Shown here: piece after piece, positions 28,590 through 38,017 of the stretch
How the letters are laid out: every line of letters starts with the position of its first letter
How positions within the stretch are numbered: the first letter of the stretch is position 1
DNA from: Altererythrobacter xiamenensis
GTDB lineage: Bacteria; Pseudomonadota; Alphaproteobacteria; Sphingomonadales; Sphingomonadaceae
Direction: 5' to 3'
Assembly: GCF_900177715.1 (NCBI RefSeq)
Contig: NZ_FXWG01000001.1
Coordinates: 1 to 64,000, forward strand
DNA: 64,000 bases
Notes under the pieces: generated by a model
The model's input: the letters and a program-made list of their open reading frames with translations, nothing else
Told to the model about the DNA's origin: nothing
Database searches by the model: none
Position numbers and translations under genes: made by a program

Positions 28590-29090
28590 CTACTCTGCGA
28601 AACCGGCGGAGATCACCAGTCTCTCCGCATCCCATTCGAACACGGCCTGCTCAGTCATGGGCACCATGAAGGTCTTCTGCCCCTTGGCCGGAGCAGGATC
28701 GCGTTCGATTTCGATGATGTCGGTCGCGCCGAAATTATGGACGGCGATGGTCTTGCCGACGTGATCGCCTGCGTCGGTTACGACAGCGAGCCCAATGAGA
28801 TCAGCGTGGTAATATTCGCCCTCTTCGAGCGGAGGGAGGTTTTCGCGCGAGACGCTCAGCACGGTCCCGCGCAGCTTTTCCGCATCACCGCGATTGGTGA
28901 TCTCAGCAAAGCGGGCGATCGCCCCGCCCTTGCTGTCGTCGCGGATCTTCGTGAGGGTCAGCGAGGACTCGTTGAAGCTTTTATGGGCCTTCAGGGCATC
29001 GAGCCCCTCGCCCAGCAGCTTCAGACGGACCTCGCCCGTCACGCCATGTGCACCGGTGACGGCTGCCAGCGTGACGGGTTGGTCCGGCAT
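28590..29090 (-). CDS. rimM: 16S rRNA processing protein RimM
   Basis: 166 residues. N-terminal RimM domain with the start PVTLAAVTGAHGVTGEVRLK and C-terminal PRC barrel with EGEYYHADLIGLAVV and the VPMTEQAVFEWD segment. It binds uS19 and assists 30S head maturation. It follows rpsP by nine bases. The partner trmD is displaced from its usual place directly downstream. Confidence 0.95.
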   Translation of the reverse strand: MPDQPVTLAAVTGAHGVTGEVRLKLLGEGLDALKAHKSFNESSLTLTKIRDDSKGGAIARFAEITNRGDAEKLRGTVLSVSRENLPPLEEGEYYHADLIGLAVVTDAGDHVGKTIAVHNFGATDIIEIERDPAPAKGQKTFMVPMTEQAVFEWDAERLVISAGFAE

Positions 29091-29099
29091 CGGAAAGGC

Positions 29100-29597
29100 T
29101 TACTCGGCCTTTTCTTCGGCTTCGTCGGCGGTTTCCGCAGCTTCTTCAGCGGCGCCTTCTTCAGCAGCAGCTTCCTCTGCGGGAGCTTCTTCGGTTGCTG
29201 CTTCTTCTTCAGCCGGTGCGTTGGCTTCTTCTTCGGCAGCCTTGGCAGCTTCTTCGGCCTCAGCAGCCTTCGCAGCCTTCTCTTCAGCGCGTTCCTTGGC
29301 GGCTTCGCCCGGCTCACCCTTCTGCGGGTTGTTACGCGGAGCGCGTTCCAGAATGCCGGCAGCGTCGAGGAAGCGCAGGACGCGGTCCGAAGGCTTCGCG
29401 CCGACCGACAGCCAGTGACGTGCACGGTCTTCGTCGAGCTTCACGCGCTCGCCCGAATCCTTGGGCAGCATCGGGTTGTAGGTGCCGATCTGCTCGAGAT
29501 ACTTGCCGTCACGCGGGCTGCGCGTGTCCGATACGACGATGCGGTAGTAAGGACGCTTCTTCGCGCCACCGCGCGAGAGACGAATTGCAACTGCCAT
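29100..29597 (-). CDS. rpsP: 30S ribosomal protein bS16 with a long Ala/Glu-rich tail
   Basis: 165 residues. Residues 1-80 are a full bS16 ([46 protein letters not shown]). The remaining 80 residues are nearly all Ala and Glu, with some Lys at first, ending EEKAE. Canonical bS16 is 80-90 residues. The tail is probably disordered or a single long helix outside the ribosome. It lies 33 bases after ffh and 9 bases before rimM. Confidence 0.95.
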   Translation of the reverse strand: MAVAIRLSRGGAKKRPYYRIVVSDTRSPRDGKYLEQIGTYNPMLPKDSGERVKLDEDRARHWLSVGAKPSDRVLRFLDAAGILERAPRNNPQKGEPGEAAKERAEEKAAKAAEAEEAAKAAEEEANAPAEEEAATEEAPAEEAAAEEGAAEEAAETADEAEEKAE

Positions 29598-29630
29598 GAT
29601 AGATTACCTTTCCAGTATAAATCTTTGAAA

Positions 29631-31112
<1,482 letters not shown>

Positions 31113-31174
31113 GCGTGTTCAACTCCTTTGCGAGCCCGAAAGCCCTGAAACTCTGCTTGGTCGCTTCCCGAACC

Positions 31175-31197
31175 GAAAAAGTGGAAGCCACTTTTTC
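31175..31197. terminator. Symmetric A/T-flanked hairpin between tRNA-Ala and ffh
   Basis: GAAAAAGTGG (31175-31184) pairs perfectly with CCACTTTTTC (31188-31197) around AAG. Because both arms carry a run of A or T, it can act as an intrinsic terminator in either direction, here most usefully for tRNA-Ala before ffh. Confidence 0.5.
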
Positions 31198-31294
31198 CGG
31201 GAAACTCCCGAAAACGCGAAAAACGCCGGCGGACGAAAACTCGTCGGCCAGCGTGCGAACTCCCTTCTGGGAAATCCGACTTTTCTGTTTCGAC

Positions 31295-31370
<76 letters not shown>

Positions 31371-31482
31371 GTGCCAGTCGATATATGCAGGCGTTCAAGC
31401 CTGCGGGAGCCGCCCAATATAAGGGCGACCATCCCTTTGCAACTTGTTTTTTAGCTCCAGATCGCGCCGGTTGGCGGTCAGT

Positions 31483-31575
31483 CGAGGCCGTGGCCTCGCA
31501 AGGGCGACCGCCCGCCCGCAGCGATGCGACCTTCAGGTCGCCTGAGCGAGGATATCGCACCCCGGATGGGGTGCG
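31483..31575. repeat. Cluster of three perfect hairpins
   Basis: CGAGGC-cgtg-GCCTCG (31483-31498), GCGACCT-tc-AGGTCGC (31526-31541) and CGCACCCC-ggat-GGGGTGCG (31556-31575) follow each other between the 3' end of the FYDLN gene and the tRNA-Ala 5' side. None has a U tract. The last one begins just after the FYDLN stop and may stabilise or end that transcript. Confidence 0.5.
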
Positions 31576-31581
31576 CGCCCC

Positions 31582-31917
31582 TTAAGTATCGTCGTCGTCG
31601 TCGTCGCCCTTGCCCTTGCTGACGCCGAGATCGTCGTCACCACCAAGGTCGACTTCATTGTCCGGGGAATCATCGTCCTCGTCGATATCGATGTCGAGAT
31701 CATCGTCATCGCCGCTGAGGTCGCTATCCGCTTCGGCGTCCTTCTTCTTCTTTTCGTCTTCTTCGAACGGGATCGGCTGCTTGGTCTTGAGCACCGGTTC
31801 CGGATTCCATTCCTCACCGCATTCGATGCAGGTGACGGGGTCTTCCTTGCCGAGGTCATAGAAGCGTTCCCCGCATTTGGGGCAGGAACGCTTGGTGCCC
31901 CATTCTGGCTTGGCCAT
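31582..31917 (-). CDS. FYDLN acid-domain zinc-ribbon protein (TIGR02300 family)
   Basis: 111 residues. N-terminal zinc ribbon: CPKC in RSCPKCGERFYDLGKEDP, then CIECGEEW; FYDL gives the family its name. The second half is almost all Asp, Glu, Lys and Gly and ends in a run of Asp. The family is typical of alphaproteobacteria, small and of unknown function. Its position divergent from aroA, with cmk and rpsA beyond, is the usual arrangement. Confidence 0.9.
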   Translation of the reverse strand: MAKPEWGTKRSCPKCGERFYDLGKEDPVTCIECGEEWNPEPVLKTKQPIPFEEDEKKKKDAEADSDLSGDDDDLDIDIDEDDDSPDNEVDLGGDDDLGVSKGKGDDDDDDT

Positions 31918-32038
31918 GTTTTACCTATTCCTTTGGTCGGGCCCGGCTTCCGTGTAAGCGAGCCGCGCGAAAATCTAGTATCTTGATGGGTAGCAAGAGG
32001 CTCCGAATCAAGAGCGCGGCGCGCCTTGCCATAGGGTC

Positions 32039-33436
32039 ATGCCCCTGTCAAAAGCCGACGCCGTTTTACAGCCACCCCTCACGCCTTCGGAAGAACCCTT
32101 GCCCGCCCATCGTTTCACATCATCAGGCCCGCTCACAGGCCGCCTGCGCGTCCCCGGCGACAAATCGATCAGCCACCGCGCGATCATGTTTGGCGCGCTC
32201 GCCGTCGGGGAGACTCGCGTCACCGGCCTGCTGGAGGGCGAGGACGTGATGGCGACCGCCGCTGCCATGCGGGCGATGGGCGCTCAGATCCTGCGGCGAG
32301 CCCCGGATGAGCGGGGTATCGCGGAATGGAGCGTCCACGGTGTGGGCGTCGGCGGATTGCTGCAACCCGCTCAGGCGCTCGACATGGGCAATAGCGGCAC
32401 GTCGACCCGCCTTCTGATGGGAATCCTGGCCAGCCATGGCGTCACCGCCAGCTTTACCGGCGACGCCAGCCTCTCGGGCCGCCCGATGCGCCGCGTGATC
32501 GAACCATTATCGAAGATGGGTGCAAGTTTCGAGGCCTCTCTCGGCGGCACCCTGCCGCTGATGATGCGCGGCGCCCTCCCCGCTGTCCCGATCGAATACC
32601 GCCTTCCGGTCGCCAGCGCTCAAGTGAAGAGCGCCGTGCTGCTCGCCGGGCTCAACACGCCGGGCATCACCACGGTTATCGAGCCGGTGCCGACGCGCGA
32701 CCATACCGAACGGATGCTGCGCGGCTTCGGAGCAGAACTCGAAGTTGAGGAGATCGACGGCGAACGCGTCATCCGCATTCATGGCGAGGCCGACCTCAAA
32801 CCGCAGCAGGTCGAAGTGCCGGGGGACCCCTCTTCTGCAGCCTTCTTTATCGTCGCCGCGCTGATTACCGAGGGGAGCGACCTCGTGATCGAGAATGTCG
32901 GCCTCAATCCGACCCGCGCAGGCGTCATCGAGGTACTGCGCCAGATGGGCGGTAGCATCGAGGAACTGGACCGCCGCGAAGTCGGCGGCGAGCCGGTGGC
33001 GGACCTACGCGTCAAGCATTCGGCATTGAAGGGCATCGAGGTCGATCCCGCCATCGCGCCCAGCATGATCGACGAGTTTCCCGTGCTCTTCGTCGCCGCC
33101 GCCATGGCCGAAGGAACAACCAGCACCAGCGGGCTGGATGAACTTCGGGTCAAGGAATCGGACCGCCTGTCCGCCATGGCCGAGGCGCTGACTTCCATCG
33201 GCGTTCGCGTGGTCGAACATGACGACGGGCTCGACATAATCGGCAGCGGCGGCGCACCATTGCGCGGCAGCGCCAACGAGCCGGTGACCACCCATCTCGA
33301 CCACCGTATCGCGATGAGCATGGCGGTGGCGGGCCTTGCCTCCAAGGACGGCGTCGAAGTCGACGATACCGCGCCGATCCAGACCAGCTTTCCGAACTTT
33401 ACGGACTTGCTGGAAGAGGCTGGGTCAGCCAGATAA
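32039..33436 (+). CDS. aroA: 3-phosphoshikimate 1-carboxyvinyltransferase (EPSP synthase), class II-like
   Basis: 465 residues. It joins shikimate 3-phosphate and phosphoenolpyruvate in aromatic amino acid synthesis. Motifs: [18 protein letters not shown] at 38-55, GNSGTSTR at 117-124, [27 protein letters not shown], and [11 protein letters not shown]. The long shared stretches with the Agrobacterium CP4 type place it in class II. At the position equal to CP4 Ala100 (E. coli Gly96) it has Gly120, not the Ala linked to glyphosate insensitivity. Divergent from the FYDLN gene; start ATG 32039. Confidence 0.96.
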   Translation: MPLSKADAVLQPPLTPSEEPLPAHRFTSSGPLTGRLRVPGDKSISHRAIMFGALAVGETRVTGLLEGEDVMATAAAMRAMGAQILRRAPDERGIAEWSVHGVGVGGLLQPAQALDMGNSGTSTRLLMGILASHGVTASFTGDASLSGRPMRRVIEPLSKMGASFEASLGGTLPLMMRGALPAVPIEYRLPVASAQVKSAVLLAGLNTPGITTVIEPVPTRDHTERMLRGFGAELEVEEIDGERVIRIHGEADLKPQQVEVPGDPSSAAFFIVAALITEGSDLVIENVGLNPTRAGVIEVLRQMGGSIEELDRREVGGEPVADLRVKHSALKGIEVDPAIAPSMIDEFPVLFVAAAMAEGTTSTSGLDELRVKESDRLSAMAEALTSIGVRVVEHDDGLDIIGSGGAPLRGSANEPVTTHLDHRIAMSMAVAGLASKDGVEVDDTAPIQTSFPNFTDLLEEAGSAR

Positions 33437-33467
33437 GGCCCCTAACGAGACCGATTTAAGGATTCAC

Positions 33468-33920
33468 ATGGCTTCCCGTCCGCTTCATCACTTTCTTGCT
33501 CCCACTCTGCTGGCGATTGCCGCCTGTTCCACTGCCGCGCAGGCAGCGACCTATACGATGTACAAGGATCCCAATTGCGGCTGCTGCGACAACTGGGCCG
33601 ATCATGTGCGCGAAGACCTGGAAGCCGAAGTCGCCATCAATCAAAACGCCGATATGCTGGCGGTGAAGGATGAACACGGCGTGCCGTCTCAGTTGCGCTC
33701 CTGCCATACGATGATCGTCGATGGTTTTGTGATCGAGGGCCACGTGCCCGCCGCCGATATCGAGCGTCTGTTAGAAGAGCGACCCGAGGGTGTGCGCGGG
33801 ATCGCGGTACCCGGCATGCCGATCGGTTCGCCGGGCATGGAAATGGGCAACCGCTCCCAGCCCTATCAGGTCATCGCCTTCGGAGATTCTGGGCTGTCGG
33901 TCTTCGCCAGCTACGAATGA
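33468..33920 (+). CDS. DUF411 secreted metal-binding-type protein
   Basis: 150 residues from ATG 33468 with AAGGA upstream. Signal peptide ends AAQAA (a Cys at 20 makes a lipoprotein possible). DUF411 hallmarks: YKDPNCGCCDNW with Cys37, Cys39 and Cys40, then QLRSCHT with Cys79 and His80, and IEGHVPA. The family occurs near copper and other heavy-metal genes and is thought to bind metal in the periplasm. Here it sits 32 bases after aroA with no metal-resistance gene nearby. Confidence 0.85.
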   Translation: MASRPLHHFLAPTLLAIAACSTAAQAATYTMYKDPNCGCCDNWADHVREDLEAEVAINQNADMLAVKDEHGVPSQLRSCHTMIVDGFVIEGHVPAADIERLLEERPEGVRGIAVPGMPIGSPGMEMGNRSQPYQVIAFGDSGLSVFASYE

Positions 33921-33923
33921 TCA

Positions 33924-34184
33924 ATGGTCACTGACCTCGATCTCTACAGCTATATCGGTTTCATCGGCACCGCCTGCATCATCGGCGCCTATGCCTATTT
34001 GACCTACAGCAATGAGCCGAACCCTTTCGTGCTCCACGGCACCAATCTGACGGGCGCGGCGCTGCTGACGATCAGTCTGGTCGTCCACACGAATTGGCCG
34101 AGCCTCGTCCTCGAAGGGTTCTGGGCGGCCATCGCCATCTGGGGCCTCGCCAAGGCATTCAAGGCAAGGAAGCAGAATACATGA
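33924..34184 (+). CDS. Small CBU_0592-like inner-membrane protein
   Basis: 86 residues with three hydrophobic segments: about 8-27 (YIGFIGTACIIGAYAYLTY), 37-55 and 62-76. The pattern fits the CBU_0592 membrane-domain family, short three-helix proteins of unknown function. It starts three bases after the DUF411 stop and overlaps cmk by four bases (ATGA), so it belongs to the aroA-DUF411-this-cmk operon. Confidence 0.7.
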   Translation: MVTDLDLYSYIGFIGTACIIGAYAYLTYSNEPNPFVLHGTNLTGAALLTISLVVHTNWPSLVLEGFWAAIAIWGLAKAFKARKQNT

Positions 34185-34804
34185 TCATCGCCGTCGACGG
34201 CCCCACAGCGTCAGGCAAAGGCACGATTGCCAAGGCGCTTGCCGCGCATTTCGGCCTGCCGCATCTCGACACCGGGTTGCTATACCGCGCTGTCGGGCGA
34301 CAGGTGCAGCTAAACGACGGCGATCCGAACAATCCGGCGGACGCCCTCGCCGCGACTCACTTTCTCGACGCCTTGCTCCTCGATGATTTTCTTCGCAGCG
34401 AGGAAGTCGGCGGGCTCGCAAGCCGGGTCTCGGTCCATCCCGCTGTCAGGCAAGCCCTGTACGACCGCCAGCGCGCCTTTGTCGAACAGCCCGGCGGCGC
34501 AGTCCTCGACGGGCGCGACATCGGCACGGTGATTGCGCCCGAGGCCGAAGTGAAGCTGTTCGTCACCGCCAGCGTAGAAGCCCGCGCGCGCCGCCGCTGG
34601 CTGGAGATGACGGGTCGCGAAATCGAGATCCCGCTGGCCGAGATCGAGCAGGACATCGTCCGCCGCGATGCGCGCGACATCAATCGCAAGGATGCGCCGC
34701 TCAAGGCTGCGCCGGACGCACTGATCCTCGACACCACCAGTTTCGACAAGGAGCAGGCGATCGAGGCCGCGATCGAGGCGGTGAAGGAAAGACTGTCTTC
34801 TTAG
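34181..34804 (+). CDS. cmk: Cytidylate kinase
   Basis: 207 residues from ATG 34181, overlapping the preceding stop by four bases. P-loop GPTASGKGT at 7-15, HLDTGLLYRAVG for CMP binding, DGRDIGTVIAPEAEVKLFVTAS and the lid R-RD-x2-RRDARDINR. It phosphorylates CMP and dCMP. Slightly shorter than E. coli Cmk (227) but all motifs are present. cmk followed by rpsA is widely conserved. Confidence 0.95.
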   Translation: MIIAVDGPTASGKGTIAKALAAHFGLPHLDTGLLYRAVGRQVQLNDGDPNNPADALAATHFLDALLLDDFLRSEEVGGLASRVSVHPAVRQALYDRQRAFVEQPGGAVLDGRDIGTVIAPEAEVKLFVTASVEARARRRWLEMTGREIEIPLAEIEQDIVRRDARDINRKDAPLKAAPDALILDTTSFDKEQAIEAAIEAVKERLSS

Positions 34805-34860
34805 CCTCATTCGCCGGCGTTCGCATCCGCTCACTTGGCTTTCGCGGCATAAGCCGCGTC

Positions 34861-34888
34861 GCGCAGTCGCGCTCTGACTGACGTGACC
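34861..34888 (+). repeat. Dispersed 28-bp repeat, copy 1
   Basis: Begins GCGCAGTCGCGCTCTGA and ends CGTGACC. It matches copy 2 at 37112-37139 in 25 of 28 positions. The two copies bracket rpsA in the same orientation. Confidence 0.55.
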
Positions 34889-35084
34889 AGGAACCAACTG
34901 ACTTGCGACCCGTAAGCCGCGATGCAATTTCGCGCTGTCCTACACGCGCCTGCCCGCGCTAGATGGGCGGATGGACATGCCCGCCACAAGCCCCCTCGCC
35001 GCGCACATCGCGTTGGAAAAGTGTCAAGCACGTCCAACATGGCGCAGCCCGCGGATTTCCGCCACTCTGAGCCCCATTCTATCG

Positions 35085-35110
35085 CTTGACAGGGTGTCAA
35101 TTGTGTCAAG
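35085..35110. promoter_or_regulatory. TTGACA/TGTCAA word cluster upstream of rpsA
   Basis: CTTGACA (35085-35091), TGTCAA (35095-35100) and TGTCAAG (35104-35110); a fourth TGTCAAG lies at 35022-35028. TTGACA is a perfect -35 hexamer, but no good -10 follows at 16-18 bases. The inverted arrangement could instead be an operator. Confidence 0.35.
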
Positions 35111-35353
35111 TTTGTTGGAATGCGTTCTGCCGCCCCGCAAACCCGCATTTCCCTTGCATTGCGCAGCGTTTTCACCTAGGCGCGCGCCCGTCCCGAACAT
35201 CCAAAAGATCGAAAGGACCTTCGCGGCGGCATCCGGCCTCGCGGAGACGTCGGCCCTCTTGCCCCGTACACCCACGCAATCCTGCGCGGGGGACGGAGAA
35301 AGACCCCGGTAAAACCGGTGGCCGGTAGCAAAACGATTAGGAAACTCCAGCAC

Positions 35354-37057
35354 ATGGCAACTGCAGCCAATCCCACGCGCGACGATTTCGAAGCGCTACT
35401 TAACGAACAACTCGGCGGTGCAGGCGAAGACGGCTTTGAAGGCCGCGTCGTCAAGGGCACCGTGACCGCCATCGAAAACGGCATGGCAGTCATCGACGTA
35501 GGCCTGAAGAGCGAAGGGCGCGTCAACCTCAAGGAATTCGCACGCGGCGAAGACGAGCACGGTCTCGAAGTCGGCAGCGAAGTCGAAGTCTACATCGACC
35601 GCGTCGAAAACGCTGACGGTGAAGCGATGCTCAGCCGCGATCGCGCCCGCCGCGAAGCAGCCTGGGACAAGCTCGAAAACGAATTTGGCGAAGGCAAGCG
35701 CGTCGAAGGCCGCATCTTCGGCCGCGTCAAGGGCGGCTTCACGGTCGACCTCGACGGCGCCGTGGCCTTCCTCCCCGGTTCGCAGGTCGACATCCGCCCC
35801 GTGCGCGACGTCACCCCGCTGATGGACATGCCGCAGCCGTTCCAGATCCTCAAGATGGACCGTCGCCGCGGTAACATCGTGGTTTCGCGCCGCGCTGTCC
35901 TCGAAGAAACCCGCGCCGAACAGCGCAGCGAGCTGATCGACAAGCTGACCGAAGGCCAGGTGATCGACGGTGTCGTCAAGAACATCACCGATTACGGCGC
36001 CTTCGTCGATCTCGGCGGTATCGACGGCCTGCTCCATGTCACCGACATGAGCTACAAGCGCGTCAACCACCCGAGCGAAGTGATCGAGATCGGTCAGACC
36101 GTGACCGTCCAGATCGTTCGCATCAACGAAGACACGCAGCGCATCAGCCTCGGCATGAAGCAGCTGGAGAGCGATCCGTGGGACGGCGTCGCCGCCAAGT
36201 ATCCGGTCGGCATGAAGCTGACGGGTACGGTGACGAACATCACCGAATACGGCGCATTCGTCGAAATCGAACCGGGCATCGAAGGCCTGGTCCACGTTTC
36301 GGAAATGAGCTGGACCAAGAAGAACGTCCACCCGGGCAAGATCGTCAGCACTTCGCAGGAAGTCGAAGTGATGGTGCTCGAAGTCGACAGCGAAAAGCGT
36401 CGCATCTCGCTCGGCCTCAAGCAGGCCCAGCGCAACCCGTGGGAAGAGTTCGCCGAGAAGCACCCGATCGGCAGCGAAGTCGAAGGCGAAGTCAAGAACG
36501 CCACCGAGTTCGGCCTGTTCATCGGTCTCGACGGCGACGTGGACGGCATGGTCCACATGTCGGACATCGCCTGGGGCATCTCGGGTGAAGACGCGCTGGC
36601 GCTCCACCGCAAGGGCGAGCAGGTCAAGGCTGTCGTTCTCGATGTCGACACCGACAAGGAGCGCATCAGCCTCGGCATGAAGCAGCTCGAAAAGGGCGCA
36701 CCTTCGGCAGAAGGCGCGGACTCGAGCTCGCTGCGCAAGGGCCAGACCGTCACCGTCACCGTTCTCGAAGTCCGCGATGGCGGCCTCGAAGTGCAGGTTG
36801 GCGACGACGGCGCGACCGGCTTCATCAAGCGTTCGGACCTCGGCCGCGACCGCGACGAGCAGCGTCCGGATCGCTTCCAGACCGGCCAGAAGGTCGATGC
36901 GATGGTTGCTGGCTTCGACCGCTCGAAGAAGCCGAACTTCTCGATCAAGGCCCGTCAGATCGCCGAAGAGAAGGAAGCGGTGCAGCAGTTCGGTTCGTCC
37001 GACAGCGGCGCGTCGCTCGGCGACATCCTGGGCGAAGCGCTCAAGAAGAACGATTGA
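35354..37057 (+). CDS. rpsA: 30S ribosomal protein bS1
   Basis: 567 residues from ATG 35354 with AGGAAA upstream. Six S1/OB-fold repeats are visible, for example GTVTAIENGMAVIDVGLKSE, GRVKGGFTVDL, VKNITDYGAFVDLGGIDGLLH, VTNITEYGAFVEIEPGIEGLVH and VKNATEFGLFIGLDGDVDGMVH, most ending in RISLGMKQ or similar. It unwinds and docks mRNAs on the 30S subunit. Codon use is strongly biased to C-ending codons, as expected for a highly expressed gene. Confidence 0.97.
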   Translation: MATAANPTRDDFEALLNEQLGGAGEDGFEGRVVKGTVTAIENGMAVIDVGLKSEGRVNLKEFARGEDEHGLEVGSEVEVYIDRVENADGEAMLSRDRARREAAWDKLENEFGEGKRVEGRIFGRVKGGFTVDLDGAVAFLPGSQVDIRPVRDVTPLMDMPQPFQILKMDRRRGNIVVSRRAVLEETRAEQRSELIDKLTEGQVIDGVVKNITDYGAFVDLGGIDGLLHVTDMSYKRVNHPSEVIEIGQTVTVQIVRINEDTQRISLGMKQLESDPWDGVAAKYPVGMKLTGTVTNITEYGAFVEIEPGIEGLVHVSEMSWTKKNVHPGKIVSTSQEVEVMVLEVDSEKRRISLGLKQAQRNPWEEFAEKHPIGSEVEGEVKNATEFGLFIGLDGDVDGMVHMSDIAWGISGEDALALHRKGEQVKAVVLDVDTDKERISLGMKQLEKGAPSAEGADSSSLRKGQTVTVTVLEVRDGGLEVQVGDDGATGFIKRSDLGRDRDEQRPDRFQTGQKVDAMVAGFDRSKKPNFSIKARQIAEEKEAVQQFGSSDSGASLGDILGEALKKND

Positions 37058-37068
37058 TTGGGTTGAGT

Positions 37069-37092
37069 GGCGTGGATCATCCGATCCACGCC
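37069..37092. repeat. Perfect 10-bp hairpin after rpsA
   Basis: GGCGTGGATC-atcc-GATCCACGCC, 12 bases after the rpsA stop. No U tract follows, so it is more likely an RNA-stabilising stem than a terminator by itself. Confidence 0.55.
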
Positions 37093-37111
37093 GTTCGGCC
37101 TACCGGCCGGC

Positions 37112-37139
37112 GCGCAGTCGCGCTTTGAATGCCGTGACC
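37112..37139 (+). repeat. Dispersed 28-bp repeat, copy 2
   Basis: Begins GCGCAGTCGCGCTTTGA and ends CGTGACC; three differences from copy 1 at 34861-34888. It lies between two hairpins in the rpsA-gloB gap. Confidence 0.55.
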
Positions 37140-37187
37140 TAGAGACAAACGGCGGCTCAGCCGCCGCGAAACAATCTCGATTTGAGG

Positions 37188-37229
37188 AAGGCCCGTTGCT
37201 CGGTTTGAGCGGCGGGCCTTTCCTACTTT
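37188..37229 (+). terminator. Intrinsic terminator of rpsA
   Basis: AAGGCCCGTTGCTC (37188-37201) pairs with GAGCGGCGGGCCTT (37207-37220), two wobbles and a 5-base loop, followed by TCCTACTTT. It lies 130 bases after rpsA and 25 bases before gloB. The U tract is imperfect. Confidence 0.65.
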
Positions 37230-37253
37230 GGCAAGGGCGCGTAGGATGCTGGC

Positions 37254-38012
37254 ATGACCCTCAAGATCCACCAGTTCCCCTGCCTGTCCGATAATTACGG
37301 ATATCTGATCCACGATCCTGCCAGCGGTGAAACCGCCGCGATCGATACGCCCGATGGCAAGGAGTACCTTCGGCAGGCCGAGGCCAAGGGCTGGACCATC
37401 ACCCAGATCTGGAACACGCATTGGCACCCCGATCATGCCGGCGGGAACAAGGATATCGTCGAAGCGACCGGTGCCAAGGTCTTTGCGCCCAAGGAAGTCG
37501 AGCGCATCGCCGCCATCGATACCGAAGTGCAGCACGGCGACACGGTTTCGCTGGGTGACATGACCGCCAAGGTGATCGACGTCGGCGGGCATACCCACGG
37601 ACATATCGCCTATCACATGCCCGACGAGGGTGTGGCTTTCGTCGGAGACAGCGTGTTTGCACTCGGCTGCGGACGCATGTTCGAAGGCAATCCCGAGCAG
37701 TTCTGGGCGAGCCTCGAACGGTTGAAAGCCCTGCCACCTGAAACGACGCTCTATTGCGCGCATGAATACACGCAGGCCAACGCCGCTTTCGCGCTCCATG
37801 CCGACCCGGATAACGAGGCCTTGCGTGATTACGCAGAGGAAATCGCCGAGAAGCGCTCGCAGAATTTGCCGACCGTACCGATGGGCCTCGCACGCGAGCT
37901 CGAGACGAACCCCTTCCTGCGTGCCGATGATCCGGCTCTCCGCGCCAAATGGGGCGGCGAGACATCGGCCGAGACTTTCGCCGCACTTCGCGAAGCCAAG
38001 GACAATTTCTGA
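37254..38012 (+). CDS. gloB: Hydroxyacylglutathione hydrolase (glyoxalase II)
   Basis: 252 residues, usual length. Metallo-beta-lactamase fold with the dinuclear metal motif THWHPDH at 55-61, VGGHTHGHI, VGDSVFALGCGRMFEG and YCAHEYT. The C-terminal helical domain holds the glutathione-binding basic residues; LAREL-x-TNPFLR is characteristic. It hydrolyses S-lactoylglutathione to lactate and glutathione, the second step of methylglyoxal detoxification. A quinone reductase gene follows five bases downstream. Confidence 0.94.
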   Translation: MTLKIHQFPCLSDNYGYLIHDPASGETAAIDTPDGKEYLRQAEAKGWTITQIWNTHWHPDHAGGNKDIVEATGAKVFAPKEVERIAAIDTEVQHGDTVSLGDMTAKVIDVGGHTHGHIAYHMPDEGVAFVGDSVFALGCGRMFEGNPEQFWASLERLKALPPETTLYCAHEYTQANAAFALHADPDNEALRDYAEEIAEKRSQNLPTVPMGLARELETNPFLRADDPALRAKWGGETSAETFAALREAKDNF

Positions 38013-38017
38013 GCGCC

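Larger units (their letters stand above)
34805..35353 (+). other. Long intergenic leader region upstream of rpsA
   Basis: 549 bases between cmk and rpsA. Contents seen: a dispersed repeat at 34861-34888, a cluster of TTGACA/TGTCAA words at 35022-35110, and a leader of about 200 bases rich in short hairpins close to the rpsA start. No open frame with a ribosome binding site was found. The leader could be used for S1 autoregulation, which is known in E. coli, but no matching structure could be shown by reading. Confidence 0.5.

Noticed and set aside
35396-36607. Minus-strand open frame opposite rpsA
   Set aside because: Shadow of the repeated S1 domains; rich in Asp/His/Ala, no start signal.
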